NCBI RefSeq assembly: GCF_000335475.2
Contig: NZ_ANAH02000015.1
Location: forward strand, 124,001-188,000
Direction of reading: 5' to 3'
Length of the DNA: 64,000 nt
Source: Cystobacter fuscus DSM 2262
GTDB taxonomy: Bacteria; Myxococcota; Myxococcia; Myxococcales; Myxococcaceae
This document shows, piece by piece, positions 1 to 8,925 of the stretch (the stretch's first letter is position 1; every line of letters starts with the position of its first letter). Below the pieces are notes generated by a model. That model made no database searches. It had not been told where the DNA came from and saw nothing but the letters and a program-made list of their open reading frames with translations. The position numbers were made by a program, and so were the translations under genes.

Positions 1-255
1 CGGCGGGTGAGGCAGGAGCGAGTCCTCGCCGATGCGTCCCGCCTTGCGGCGGATGGCCTCGCCCTGGATGGGCAGACCGAAGAGGGGGCCCAGGACACAG
101 ACGTCGAACGCCCCCTCGACCAGGGGAAGCAGGCCCAGCAGCGCCATCACCCGTCCCGAGCCGGACCTCCGGGCGAGCCCTCCCACCACCAGCGAGGCGC
201 CCGCCAGCATGCGTGTCCAGCGCCCCGTCCTCGATGCGATCCATCCCATCAACAT
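1..255 (-). CDS. DUF2892 (YgaP-type) small membrane protein, C-terminus beyond window
   Basis: An open frame of 85 codons runs off the left edge with no stop, so the C-terminus is missing. The ATG at 255 is preceded by AGGAGG at a 7-base spacing, which fixes the start. The N-terminal pattern (G-R-W-T-R-M-L-A-G-A-S-L, then GLLPLVEGAFDVCVLGPLFG near residues 40-60) matches the two-hydrophobic-segment DUF2892 family of small inner-membrane proteins, which often accompany rhodanese or stress genes. Divergent from the DUF2171 gene at 429. No specific function can be given. Confidence 0.7.
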   Translation of the reverse strand, partial: MLMGWIASRTGRWTRMLAGASLVVGGLARRSGSGRVMALLGLLPLVEGAFDVCVLGPLFGLPIQGEAIRRKAGRIGEDSLLPHPP

Positions 256-428
256 TCACACACCTCCTGGAAGGAAGATGGGCATGCACGGGAAGAGGAC
301 ACCAGCGCCCGTGCCCCTCCCGGGTTTTCGTATACCGGCCAACCCTCGGACGCTCCCCTGGTCGCCGGGCCGGTGCCAGTGCCTCGCGCCGGGCCCTAGC
401 TTGGACGCCAGGAAGAGGAGAGGTGACC

Positions 429-686
429 ATGGTGGATCGCTCGGAGTTGCACGCGGGGATGGCGGTCTGGACCCCACGTGGCGAGAAGCTCGGGTACGTC
501 GTCGAGGTGACGGACGAGGAGTTCATCGTCGAGAAGGGAGTGCTCGTGTGGCGCCGGGGCTACGCGGTGCCCCTGGGCGAGGTGCGCGAAGTCGTCAAGG
601 ACGAGGTGTTCCTCCACCACGGTCCGGACGCCCTGCTGTCGGGCCCCCGGGAAATCCCCCCCACCTCCCGGCGCACCTCGCACTGA
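429..686 (+). CDS. DUF2171 (PRC-barrel-like) small protein
   Basis: An 85-residue soluble protein. The ATG at 429 is preceded by GAGAGGTGACC, a usable ribosome site; longer upstream frames have no such support. The sequence VDRSELHAGMAVWTPRGEKL followed by G-Y-V-V-E-V-T-D-E-E-F resembles the DUF2171/PRC-barrel beta fold, in which a glycine-rich turn separates two strands. The C-terminal 15 residues (GPREIPPTSRRTSH) look disordered. It ends 10 bases from the convergent cyclodeaminase-like gene. PRC-barrel-like proteins are often stress- or RNA-associated, but nothing here shows a particular role. Confidence 0.6.
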   Translation: MVDRSELHAGMAVWTPRGEKLGYVVEVTDEEFIVEKGVLVWRRGYAVPLGEVREVVKDEVFLHHGPDALLSGPREIPPTSRRTSH

Positions 687-695
687 GCCCGTGCG

Positions 696-1658
696 TCAGG
701 CGCCGAAGTCCATGCGCCGCACGGAGTCGTCGCCTCGCGCGCCCTGGTAGACGTGCCAGGCGGCGACCAGATCCTGGAAGGGCAGCCCCACCGAGCCGAA
801 GACGGTGACCTGGCTCGCGTCGCCGCGGCCGGGTTTCTGGCCGGCCAGCACCTCGCCCAGCTCCGCGTGGATGATGTCCACCCCGAGGCCCACGCGCGCG
901 GGCGCGCCCTGACGGGCATTGAGCTCGCGGTGATCACAGAAGAAGGTGGACTGGCGCAAGAGCCCGGCGGAGAGGGCCACGGACTCCGGCGCGTCCGCGT
1001 CCAGCACGGTGACGTGCGTGCCCCCGCGCAACATGCCGGGCAGGAGCAAGGGCTCGCGCGAGGCCATGGAGATGACGACGATGTCCGCGTCCTCCACCGC
1101 CTCCTCCACGGACAGGGCGGGCCGCACCGGGAGGTTGAGCGCCTGGTACATGCGGGCGGCGAAGTCCACCGAGCGCGCCACGTCCTCGTCATACACGCGC
1201 ACGTGCTGGAGGCTGCGCACCAGCCGCAGGCTCTTGAGCTGCATGGACGCCGCGGGCCCGGCGCCCAGCAGCGCCACCCGGGACGAGTCGGGCCGGGCGA
1301 GCACGTCCGCCGCCAGCGCCCCCACCACCCCGGTGCGCAGCGCCATGAGGTGGCCCGCGTCCATGATGGCCAGGAGCGCCCCCGTCTCGAGCTCGTACAG
1401 GTGAACCACGCCCTGGCGGGAGGCCGTGGGCCCGGACGCCCGCGACAGCACCTTCACGGTGGAAGCGGCGAGACCGGACAGGGTGCCGGGAAAAGAGACC
1501 TCCAGCGTGGCCTGGCCCGGTGGGGAGGAGAGGAGAAGCTGGGGCTCGGCGAGTCGGCGCTCGGCGTCCACGCGGAACGCGGCGCGCATGTCCTCCAGCA
1601 GGGGGAGGGCCTCCATGGACCGGAGGACATCGGTGTGGCTGAGAAGCAGGGTGCTCAT
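696..1658 (-). CDS. ornithine cyclodeaminase / mu-crystallin family protein
   Basis: 320 residues, the usual length of the family. The N-terminal half carries the substrate-side fold with VKVLSR near residue 68 and MDAGHLMALRTG at about 99-110, matching the family's D-A-x-x-L-T-x-x-R-T signature. A Rossmann dinucleotide motif, LLGAGPAASMQ, lies at 130-140, followed by an acidic strand end (VYDED). GVDIIHAELGEVLAGQKPGR near 259-278 matches the family C-terminal motif. Members include ornithine cyclodeaminases, alanine dehydrogenases and imine reductases, so the substrate cannot be fixed. It stands alone, which gives no pathway clue. Divergent from the kinase at 1844. Confidence 0.88.
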   Translation of the reverse strand: MSTLLLSHTDVLRSMEALPLLEDMRAAFRVDAERRLAEPQLLLSSPPGQATLEVSFPGTLSGLAASTVKVLSRASGPTASRQGVVHLYELETGALLAIMDAGHLMALRTGVVGALAADVLARPDSSRVALLGAGPAASMQLKSLRLVRSLQHVRVYDEDVARSVDFAARMYQALNLPVRPALSVEEAVEDADIVVISMASREPLLLPGMLRGGTHVTVLDADAPESVALSAGLLRQSTFFCDHRELNARQGAPARVGLGVDIIHAELGEVLAGQKPGRGDASQVTVFGSVGLPFQDLVAAWHVYQGARGDDSVRRMDFGA

Positions 1659-1843
1659 CTTCCCAACCTATCCCCTTCTTCGGGGTGGCACAGCCAGCCG
1701 GAAGGGCGGTCGGTGCGTCCCGCCGGGCGCCGAGGGAAATGGCGGGCCCGGTGTGAAGGGCCACCTCTCGCCTCTGGGGACAACGGCCACGCCCACTCGC
1801 CATGCGCACCTTACGCGCGGACAGAGGGGAGGTGATCTGAGGG

Positions 1844-3856
1844 GTGTTCGTGATGCAGGAGAAGGGTGAGCATTCCTCGGACGAATCACACGACCTGGCG
1901 GACTCCCTCCGGCGGCATCGCGAGGACATCCTGCGCCACTGGGAAAGGGCCGTGGCGGAGCACCAACCGGACGGGCTGGTACGGGAGGCGCTGTTGCACG
2001 CCTACCTGCCCGGCTTCCTCGAGCGGATGGCGGACGTGTTGGAGCACCCTCCGGCCGAGGGACAGCTGGCCCGGTTCATCCCCGACGAGCACACCCTGCA
2101 CCACCTGGAAGCGGGCCTGGAGCCGGATCGAGTCGCCCTGGAGTTCGGGCTGTTGCGCCACTGCCTCCACCAGCACCTGGCCCATGTGGGTGGCTTCGCG
2201 CAGTGGGCATTGCTCCACGAGAGCATCGATCAAGGCATCCTCCGCGCCACCTCGCTCTACACGACCATGCGCGACCGGATGCTCGAGGCGCTGGAGCGCG
2301 TGTCCGAGGCGGCCGTCACGAATCAGGACGTCGACACCTTCTTGACCCGGTTGCTGAACATCCTGCTGGAGTGCTCGGTGTCGGTGGATGGCGCCGCCAT
2401 CCTGCTGAGCGACAAGGCGGAGCTTCGGCTGCGCGCCGCGGTGGGTCTCGGTGCGAAGGAGTCCTTGGAGTCCAACATCCACCTTCCGCTCGACGCGGGG
2501 CTCACCGGCCAGGTGGCCACCCAACGCCGTCCGATCCTCGTGCGCATGGCGTCCACCCATCCCGAGGTGCGCTCGGACCTCGTCCGTCGGCTCGGCGTGC
2601 GCGCCGTCTACAGCGTGCCCCTGCTCCAGGGCGAGCGGCTCATCGGCGTGGCGCACATGGGCTCGAGAACCCTCTTCGACTTCACCGAGTCCGACAAACA
2701 ACTCTTCCGCACCCTGATGACGCGCGCCCTCAACTTCATCGTGAAGGCGGAGTCGATCGAGCGGGAACAAGCCGCGCGGGCCGAGGCCCAGCGTCTGCTG
2801 TCCCTGATGGACACGCTGGTGGAAGCGTGTCCGGTGGGCCTGTGCCTCATGGACCGGGAGCTGCGCTTCATCTGCATCAACGACACCCTGGCCCGGCTCA
2901 ACGGCCACGTGACGAAGCAGCATCTGGGAAGACCCTTGCGCGAGATGGCGCCCGACTGGGTCGCCGCGCTGATCGAGCCCCACTTCCGCCGGGTCCTGGA
3001 GGAGGGCCAACCCATCTGCGACCATGAGTTCACCAGCCCGCCCTGGAAGGAGGGCCCCGAGCAGCACTGGCTCTGCCACTACTACCCGGTGCGCAACGCG
3101 GACGGCGAGGTGGACGGGGTGGGCTGCGTGTTGGTGAACATCACCCAGCAGAAGCGGGTGGAGGCGGAGCTGCGCCGGGCGGGCGAGCTGCGCGAGCGGC
3201 TCATCGGCGTGGTGGGGCATGACCTGCGCAACCCGCTCAACGCCATCAGCATCTCGGCCGGGCTGCTGCGGCGCGAGGAGAACCTGGAAGCGGACGCGCT
3301 GCGGGCGGTGGAGCGCATCCGCGCCAGCGCGGCGCGGATGGCGCGGATGCTCAACGACATCCTCGACTTCGCGCGCAGCAACACGAGTGAGGGCCTGCCC
3401 GTCCACCGTGAGCGGGTGAACCTGCACGAGCTCTGCCGGAGCGCGCTGGAGGAGCTTCAGGTGGCGTACGCGAACCAGCGGCTGGAGCTGGACGCGCGGG
3501 GCGACGGCTGGGGGTGGTGGGATCCGGACCGGCTCACCCAGGTGGTGGGCAACCTGGTGAGCAATGCCGTGCAACACGGACGCGAGGGCACGCCCGTGCG
3601 CGTGGAGGTGCGGGACGAGGGAAACGACGTGCTCCTGGCCGTCCACAACGAGGGCGAACCCATCGCCCCCGAGCTGCGCCCGGCGCTCTTCCAGCCCTTC
3701 CGCCACGGCGCCAGGGGCAAGGCCAGCTCGCGCAGCGTGGGGTTGGGGCTGTACATCGTCCAGCAGGTGGCCCACGCGCACGGAGGCGAGACCCAGGTGA
3801 ACTCCAGCGAGCACGGGCACACCGTCTTCACGGTGCGCCTGCCCCGGGGTGGCTAG
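1844..3856 (+). CDS. GAF-PAS sensor histidine kinase with RsbRD-like N-terminus
   Basis: 670 residues, cytosolic. Domains in order: a helical N-terminal part (about 15-150) resembling the RsbRD/globin-like sensor; GAF at about 165-300; PAS at about 315-435; HisKA with phosphoacceptor His459 in GVVGHDLRNPLNAI; HATPase with N-box NLVSNAVQHG near 570 and GLGLYIVQQ near 635. No receiver is attached, so a separate response regulator is expected; none is adjacent. The GTG at 1844 is preferred because GGAGGTGAT lies 7 bases upstream; an in-frame ATG at 1853 is the alternative. The absence of membrane segments suggests an internal signal. Confidence 0.9.
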   Translation: MFVMQEKGEHSSDESHDLADSLRRHREDILRHWERAVAEHQPDGLVREALLHAYLPGFLERMADVLEHPPAEGQLARFIPDEHTLHHLEAGLEPDRVALEFGLLRHCLHQHLAHVGGFAQWALLHESIDQGILRATSLYTTMRDRMLEALERVSEAAVTNQDVDTFLTRLLNILLECSVSVDGAAILLSDKAELRLRAAVGLGAKESLESNIHLPLDAGLTGQVATQRRPILVRMASTHPEVRSDLVRRLGVRAVYSVPLLQGERLIGVAHMGSRTLFDFTESDKQLFRTLMTRALNFIVKAESIEREQAARAEAQRLLSLMDTLVEACPVGLCLMDRELRFICINDTLARLNGHVTKQHLGRPLREMAPDWVAALIEPHFRRVLEEGQPICDHEFTSPPWKEGPEQHWLCHYYPVRNADGEVDGVGCVLVNITQQKRVEAELRRAGELRERLIGVVGHDLRNPLNAISISAGLLRREENLEADALRAVERIRASAARMARMLNDILDFARSNTSEGLPVHRERVNLHELCRSALEELQVAYANQRLELDARGDGWGWWDPDRLTQVVGNLVSNAVQHGREGTPVRVEVRDEGNDVLLAVHNEGEPIAPELRPALFQPFRHGARGKASSRSVGLGLYIVQQVAHAHGGETQVNSSEHGHTVFTVRLPRGG

Positions 3857-3867
3857 CGCGCGGGGGG

Positions 3868-3883
3868 GCCCCTCACCGGGGGC
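3868..3883. terminator. small hairpin between convergent genes
   Basis: GCCCC - TCACCG - GGGGC forms a perfect 5-bp stem in the 27-base gap between the convergent kinase and DUF962 genes. There is no T-run, so intrinsic termination is only suggested by position. Confidence 0.35.
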
Positions 3884-4294
3884 TCAGCGCCCGTGGCGGC
3901 GGTGGTGGTTGCTGCGCACGGGGATGGGGATGGGCTGTAAGTGACCGCCGGACTGATCATCCTCGTCGCGCACGCCCGCGCGCGCCAGGTGCTTGTCCAG
4001 GCGGCCCACGAGCATCAGGCCCGCCATGCGGAAGTCCGAGACGAGCGACCACAGCGGATAGGTGAAGGTCGCCGGACGGTTCTTCTCGAGGGTGAAGTGG
4101 CTCACCCAGGCGAAACCGTAACCCGCCACCAGCGCGGCCGGCAGCAGCCCCACCCGGCCCGTCAGCGCGGCGGTGCCCGCCAGGCAGACCGCGACGGAGG
4201 TGCCCAGGAAGTGCAACCACCGGGTGCTCGCCAGGGCGTGCTCGCGCAGGTAATGGGGCCAGAACTCAGCGTAGGTTGGGATTCGCTCGTTCAT
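3884..4294 (-). CDS. DUF962 / Mpo1-like membrane protein
   Basis: 136 residues. The ATG at 4294 begins MNERIPTYAEFWPHYLREHA, the typical DUF962 N-terminus, followed by S-T-R-W-L-H-F-L-G-T. Hydrophobic stretches at about 28-45 and 48-62 and the conserved WVSHFTLEKNRPATFTYPLW segment support the assignment. Yeast Mpo1, of the same family, is an Fe2+-dependent dioxygenase acting on 2-hydroxy fatty acids; the histidines in the two conserved segments would be its iron ligands. The C-terminal tail is rich in His and Arg. Much longer upstream readings of the frame run through the promoter side of the next gene and are rejected. Confidence 0.82.
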   Translation of the reverse strand: MNERIPTYAEFWPHYLREHALASTRWLHFLGTSVAVCLAGTAALTGRVGLLPAALVAGYGFAWVSHFTLEKNRPATFTYPLWSLVSDFRMAGLMLVGRLDKHLARAGVRDEDDQSGGHLQPIPIPVRSNHHRRHGR

Positions 4295-4402
4295 AGGATG
4301 GATTCTGCTGCCGGAAGAGCCCCCTTCGTCAACCCTCCACGGGCCTCTTTGGCGCTCGGGTGTCATTCCGCCTAGGCTCAGAGGGGCCGAGGGAGCTGGA
4401 TC

Positions 4403-5449
4403 GTGAACGACTGGACGCCCAAGCCCATTCCCACCACCGCCCTCGCCCGGCTTCCGCTCACCCCCGAGGAGGGCTTCGTCCTCTCGCGTCTGGATGGGGC
4501 CACCCCCGTGCGGCACCTGACGGCCCTCACGGGCCTGCCTCCCGAGCGCATCCAGGCCATCCTCGCCCGACTGCTGACACTCGGCGCCGTCCTTCCCCCG
4601 CCCACCTCCGCCGCCCCGCCTCCCACTCCCGCCCCCGCGGCCTCCGCCCCGGCCGTGCCGCCGGAAACGCCCGGGGAGCCGCCCGACGCCGGGGAGGAGG
4701 AGGAGGTCGAGGACGCCGGAGAGCCGGAGGACGAGGGCGCCGAGGCCCACGCGGGCACCTTCCGGCAGCTCTTCGAGCGGCGGCTGCATCCGCTCGCGGC
4801 GGATGAGCGGGCCCGGCTCGCGCGCGAGTCCGGCGAGCCGGAGTTGTCCGCGCTGTGCTTCGACCCGGTGCCCGCCGTCATCCACGCGCTGCTGGAGAAC
4901 ACGCGCCTGGGGCTCGCGCATGCGCGGCTCATCGCCCGGCACCACCTCAACCCGGTGGGGCTGGAAGCACTGTGTGGCCGCGCCGCCTTCGCCTCGGACG
5001 CGGGGGTGAGGCGGTGGCTGGTGCGCAACCCTCAACTGCCCGCGGGGCTCTTCCGCCGTCTGTGGGGAGGCCGCCGGCTGATGGAGCAGTTCAAGGTGGC
5101 GGGCAATCGCGACGTCCCCGAGGGCACCCGCCGCACCGCGCGCGAGGTGATGCGTTCACGCTTCAGCACCGCGCCCGCCGAGGAGCGCGTGGAGCTCATC
5201 CTCCTCACCGAGGGCCGGGTGTTGGGCGCGCTCATGGGGCTGCCCGTGGACGGCAAGACGGCGGCGCTCTTGTGTGGGCGCGTCTACCGCTCGCCCCTGC
5301 TCATCCAGAACCTGGCGCGCTGGAGCGCCGCGCCTCCAGCCCTCATCGCGCACCTGCTCAAGCAGGAGGCCGTGCGCCGCCAGCCCCAGCTGCGGCAGTT
5401 GCTCCAGCGCCACCCCAACGCCCCCGCGGACGCGCGCCGGGGCGACTGA
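4403..5449 (+). CDS. unrecognised myxobacterial protein with winged-helix-like N-terminus
   Basis: 348 residues, GTG start. Residues 15-65 (PLTPEEGFVLSRLDG, then V-R-H-L-T-A-L-T-G-L-P and I-L-A-R-L-L-T-L-G-A-V) read like a small winged-helix unit of the kind myxobacterial proteins use as an adaptor. A Pro/Ala- and Glu-rich low-complexity linker follows at about 67-115. The second half is helical, with repeated 'ARLIARHHLNPVGLEALC' / 'VRRWLVRNPQLP' patterns resembling HEAT-like repeats. No catalytic motif is visible. It ends 4 bases from a convergent thioesterase. Real coding is supported by continuous third-position GC and conserved-looking structure; function unknown. Confidence 0.72.
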   Translation: MNDWTPKPIPTTALARLPLTPEEGFVLSRLDGATPVRHLTALTGLPPERIQAILARLLTLGAVLPPPTSAAPPPTPAPAASAPAVPPETPGEPPDAGEEEEVEDAGEPEDEGAEAHAGTFRQLFERRLHPLAADERARLARESGEPELSALCFDPVPAVIHALLENTRLGLAHARLIARHHLNPVGLEALCGRAAFASDAGVRRWLVRNPQLPAGLFRRLWGGRRLMEQFKVAGNRDVPEGTRRTAREVMRSRFSTAPAEERVELILLTEGRVLGALMGLPVDGKTAALLCGRVYRSPLLIQNLARWSAAPPALIAHLLKQEAVRRQPQLRQLLQRHPNAPADARRGD

Positions 5450-5452
5450 CGC

Positions 5453-5890
5453 TCACGAGAAGGAGCGCGCCTCGACGGCCTCGATGGCGGCACGCACCCC
5501 GGCGGGCACGGGCACCTTCTGGTGGTCGGCGTAGCGCAGGGTCACCAGCACCGCGCCGCCGCGCGCGTAGATCACCCCGCTGTTCGCGTCCTCCACGGCG
5601 TACTCCATGGTGAAGCTCGTCGTGCCGATGCGCGAGACGCGCGCGCCCACCACCAGCTCCGCCGGGTAGACGACCGGGCGCAGGTACTCCGCGTTCGTCG
5701 CGGCGACGATGGGACCCACGCCCTTGCCCTCGGGCTTGCGCATCTCGGGGCCCACCAGCCCGACGCGGGTCATGTACGCGATGCGCGCCGCCTCGAACCA
5801 GGTGAAGTAGCGCGCGTTGTTCACGTGGCCGAAGGCGTCCATGTCGGACCACTGGATGGGAAAGCGCACGGTGACGGGGAAGTCGTTCAT
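5453..5890 (-). CDS. hotdog-fold acyl-CoA thioesterase (YbgC/FadM type)
   Basis: 145 residues, typical for single-domain 4-hydroxybenzoyl-CoA-like thioesterases. The start ATG at 5890 gives MNDFPVTVRFPIQWSDMDAF. The signature WSDMDAFGHVNNARYFTWFE contains the catalytic aspartate and the HVNN turn of the YbgC group. The enzyme would hydrolyse short- or medium-chain acyl-CoA in the cytoplasm; the substrate is not predictable. It lies alone between convergent 4403-5449 and the divergent metallophosphoesterase, so no operon informs its role. Confidence 0.88.
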   Translation of the reverse strand: MNDFPVTVRFPIQWSDMDAFGHVNNARYFTWFEAARIAYMTRVGLVGPEMRKPEGKGVGPIVAATNAEYLRPVVYPAELVVGARVSRIGTTSFTMEYAVEDANSGVIYARGGAVLVTLRYADHQKVPVPAGVRAAIEAVEARSFS

Positions 5891-5994
5891 GGGATGGCAT
5901 GCACCACGGGGGCCCCCTCCGGGGCAACTCCAATCAACCCCTCGCCCGCCCGCCTGGCGCTGGGGGAATCCAGGAGTTGACCGGGGCGGGGCGC

Positions 5995-7863
5995 ATGGGA
6001 GACCGTTTTGTCTCCGTGACACGCCCCGAGCCCGCCAACGCGCCGAAGCCCTCTCCCCCGAAGACGAGCGAGGAGTCCTCGAGCGATCGCATCCTCTATG
6101 TGCCCTCGGACCGCGGGCTCATGCCCTGGAAGCGCGCGGACATGGTGCGCTGGCTCCACCCGCAGCACCTCATCCGCTCGGGCCTGGACGCGCTCGTGGC
6201 CAGCATCTTCGGCGTGCGCGCGGACCACCGGCTCATCGAGGCCGTGGTGCGTCCGCAGGCCCCCTACTTCGACTACTCGGACGAGGCGGCGGGCGAGGAC
6301 TTCTGGCTCGACTACGTGTCGGACACCGGGGACGGGTGGAACTCCACCTACGCCGTGGCGCGGCTGCTGGCCAAACCGGAGCTGGAGCTGAAGGATCCGA
6401 ACGGAGACACCCACGCGCTGGAGCGCGGACGCATCCTCGTGTTCGGTGGCGACCAGGTGTACCCGGGCGCCAGCCGCGACACGTACGAGCAGCGCCTGGT
6501 GCAGCCCTACCGCGAGGCCATGTCGCGCTCGCCCGAGCCCAGCCCCCACCTGTTCGCCATCCCCGGCAACCACGACTGGTACGACGGCCTGTCCGCCTTC
6601 ATGCGGCTGTTCTGCGCGGACCGCTGGTTCGCCGGGCGCCGCACGCGCCAGAGCCGCAGCTACTTCGCCCTCAAGCTGCCGCGCGGCTGGTGGCTCATCG
6701 GCACCGACGTCCAGCTCAACAGCGACATCGACGTGCCCCAGCTCGAGTACTTCCGCCAGACGGCCGCGTCCATGCAGCCGGGAGACCGCATCATCCTGTG
6801 CAACGCGGAGCCGGCGTGGATCCACGCGGCCACCACGCCCCGGCCCCGGGGCTACATGGAGAACAACCTGGAGTACCTCCAGGAGAAGGTGTTCGGCCGG
6901 CGCATCAGCCTCTTTCTCGCCGGGGACCTGCACCACTACAAGCGGCACGAGGACGCCGCGGGCCGGCAGAAGATCACCGCGGGCGGAGGCGGGGCCTTCA
7001 TGCACCCGACCCACGCCCCCCAGGCGCAGCGGCTGCGCTGCGGGTCCGAGCAGAAGAAGTGCTTTCCCGACGAGAAGACCTCGCGGGAGCTCACGCGCCA
7101 GAACCTGATGCTCATCCGCCACAGTCCCTTCTTCGGACTGCTCACGGGCACGCTCTATCTGCTCCTCGCGCTGTCGGCGTACACGGAGCTGGGCAACCAC
7201 GGGCTGCTGAACATGCACGAGGCCCTGCGGCAGTTGGCCGCCTCGCTGGTGAACCGGCCCATGTCGCTGGTGGTGGGCGCGGCCACGCTCGGGGGGCTGG
7301 TGGGGTTCGCGGATCCCGCCCTCGGGCGCTGGCGCGTGACCATGGGGTTGATGCACGGCCTCGGACACATCGTCTGTGCGTTCCTCGTGGCCTGGGGCGC
7401 GATGTACTTCACCGTCAACACGCTGGGCATCTGCGCCGAGCCACCGCCTCAACAGCTCGCGGGTTTCATCATCCCCGGCGCCAACGCGTGCGCCGGCGGG
7501 TGGACGCACATGTGGGCCAAGTTCCTGCTGGGCACCTTCCTGACCTTCGCGGGCGGCTTCCTCGTGGGCCCCTTCGTCATGGGCCTGTACCTCACGGTGA
7601 GCCTCAACCGTTTCGGCGCCCACTCCAACGAGGCCTTCATCTCCCTGGCCATCCCCGACTGGAAGAACTTCCTGCGGCTGCGCATCGACCCGGAGGGACA
7701 ACTCACCGTGTTCCCCGTGGGCCTGGAGCGCGTGCCCCGCAAGTGGAAGGCGACCTACGCCGATCGCTCCTCGCCCGCCTACGATCCGGATGACCCCCAG
7801 GCCACCGACCCCCTCCTCATCGAGCCGCCCGTGCGCGTGATGCCTCGGGAGCAGGCGCCCTAG
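5995..7863 (+). CDS. metallophosphoesterase with C-terminal membrane domain
   Basis: 622 residues from ATG 5995; an in-frame ATG at 5899 would add a Pro/Gly-rich extension with no family look. The calcineurin-like metal-binding motifs are LVFGGDQVYPG near residue 150, AIPGNHDWYDG near 187-197 and FLAGDLHHYKRH near 305-315, with a GGGGAFMHPTH block after them. From about residue 380 come four to five hydrophobic segments (LLTGTLYLLLALSAY, SLVVGAATLGGLVGF, FLVAWGAMYFTV, FLTFAGGFLVGPFVMGLYLT). A cytoplasmic or periplasmic phosphoesterase tethered by a C-terminal membrane domain is inferred. Substrate unknown. Confidence 0.85.
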   Translation: MGDRFVSVTRPEPANAPKPSPPKTSEESSSDRILYVPSDRGLMPWKRADMVRWLHPQHLIRSGLDALVASIFGVRADHRLIEAVVRPQAPYFDYSDEAAGEDFWLDYVSDTGDGWNSTYAVARLLAKPELELKDPNGDTHALERGRILVFGGDQVYPGASRDTYEQRLVQPYREAMSRSPEPSPHLFAIPGNHDWYDGLSAFMRLFCADRWFAGRRTRQSRSYFALKLPRGWWLIGTDVQLNSDIDVPQLEYFRQTAASMQPGDRIILCNAEPAWIHAATTPRPRGYMENNLEYLQEKVFGRRISLFLAGDLHHYKRHEDAAGRQKITAGGGGAFMHPTHAPQAQRLRCGSEQKKCFPDEKTSRELTRQNLMLIRHSPFFGLLTGTLYLLLALSAYTELGNHGLLNMHEALRQLAASLVNRPMSLVVGAATLGGLVGFADPALGRWRVTMGLMHGLGHIVCAFLVAWGAMYFTVNTLGICAEPPPQQLAGFIIPGANACAGGWTHMWAKFLLGTFLTFAGGFLVGPFVMGLYLTVSLNRFGAHSNEAFISLAIPDWKNFLRLRIDPEGQLTVFPVGLERVPRKWKATYADRSSPAYDPDDPQATDPLLIEPPVRVMPREQAP

Positions 7864-7992
7864 CCCTCCTGTGCCACCTCCCCCCGCCCGGAGGGCCGCG
7901 CGACGCTCCGGGCATCCTTCCCGCCGCTCGCGCATCCCATGTCGGGTGCGCCGCTCCCAGGCGCATCCAGGAACGGGAAAGGCGGAACACGC

Positions 7993-8925
7993 ATGGAGAC
8001 ACGGAAGCTGGGGTCGCTCGAGGTGTCGGTGGTCGGCCTGGGGTGCAACAACTTCGGATGGCGCCTGGACGCCCAGGGCACCGCCACCGTGGTGGACGCC
8101 GCGCTCGACGCGGGCATCAACTTCTTCGACACCGCCACCCTCTATGGCGAGGGGAAGAGCGAGGAGTTCCTCGGCCGCGCGCTCGGCAAGCGCCGCAGCC
8201 AGGTCCTCATCGCCAGCAAGTTCGGCCACCCCGGCGAGGGTCCGGGCAAGGGAGCCAAACCCGCCTATCTCCAGCAGGCCATCGAGACGAGCCTGCGCCG
8301 CCTGGGCACGGACTACATCGATCTCTATCAGCTCCACATGCCGGATCCCGAAACACCCATCGCGGACACCCTGGGTGCCCTCGACGCGCTCGTGCGCGCG
8401 GGGAAGGTGCGGGAGATTGGCTGCTCGAACTTCTCGGCGGCCCAGTTGCGCGAGGCCGCCCAGGCCGTACGCCCCGGCGCGGCGCGCTTCGTGAGCGTGC
8501 AGAACGAATACAGCCTCCTGCACCGTGAGCCCGAGGCCGAGGTGCTCCCGGAGTCCGAGCGCGGCCAGCTCGCGTTCCTCCCCTACTTCCCGCTGGCCAG
8601 TGGACTGCTCACCGGCAAGTACCGCCCGGGACAAGCCCCTCCCGAGGGCAGCCGCCTGAGTGGAGGCGGGCTGGCCAATCGCTTCCTCACCGAGGCCAAC
8701 ATCGCCCGCGCCGAGGAGCTGCGCCGCCATGCCGAGTCGCGCGGGCATACGCTGCTGGATCTCGCCTTCTCCTGGTTGCTCGCGCGCGGGCCCGTCGTCG
8801 CCTCGGTGATCGCCGGGGCGACCTCGGCCGAACAGGTGCGCGCCAACGTGGCCGCGGCCGGCTGGCGGCTCGACGCGGCGGACCTCGCGAAGGTCGACGC
8901 CCTCACCAGGAGCACCTCCCGATGA
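7993..8925 (+). CDS. aldo/keto reductase
   Basis: 310 residues. Starting at the ATG at 7993 gives METRKLGSLEVSVVGLGCNN, the canonical family N-terminus; the longer frame from 7939 adds an unrelated leader. Active-site residues are visible: Asp and Tyr in FFDTATLYGEGKSEEFLG, Lys in VLIASKFG, and His in YQLHMPDPETP. The NADP-binding end ASVIAGATSAEQVRANV is present. Its stop overlaps the next start by 4 bases (ATGA), so it is translationally coupled to the flavin-dependent oxidoreductase and the two probably act together in a redox step. Substrate unknown. Confidence 0.92.
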   Translation: METRKLGSLEVSVVGLGCNNFGWRLDAQGTATVVDAALDAGINFFDTATLYGEGKSEEFLGRALGKRRSQVLIASKFGHPGEGPGKGAKPAYLQQAIETSLRRLGTDYIDLYQLHMPDPETPIADTLGALDALVRAGKVREIGCSNFSAAQLREAAQAVRPGAARFVSVQNEYSLLHREPEAEVLPESERGQLAFLPYFPLASGLLTGKYRPGQAPPEGSRLSGGGLANRFLTEANIARAEELRRHAESRGHTLLDLAFSWLLARGPVVASVIAGATSAEQVRANVAAAGWRLDAADLAKVDALTRSTSR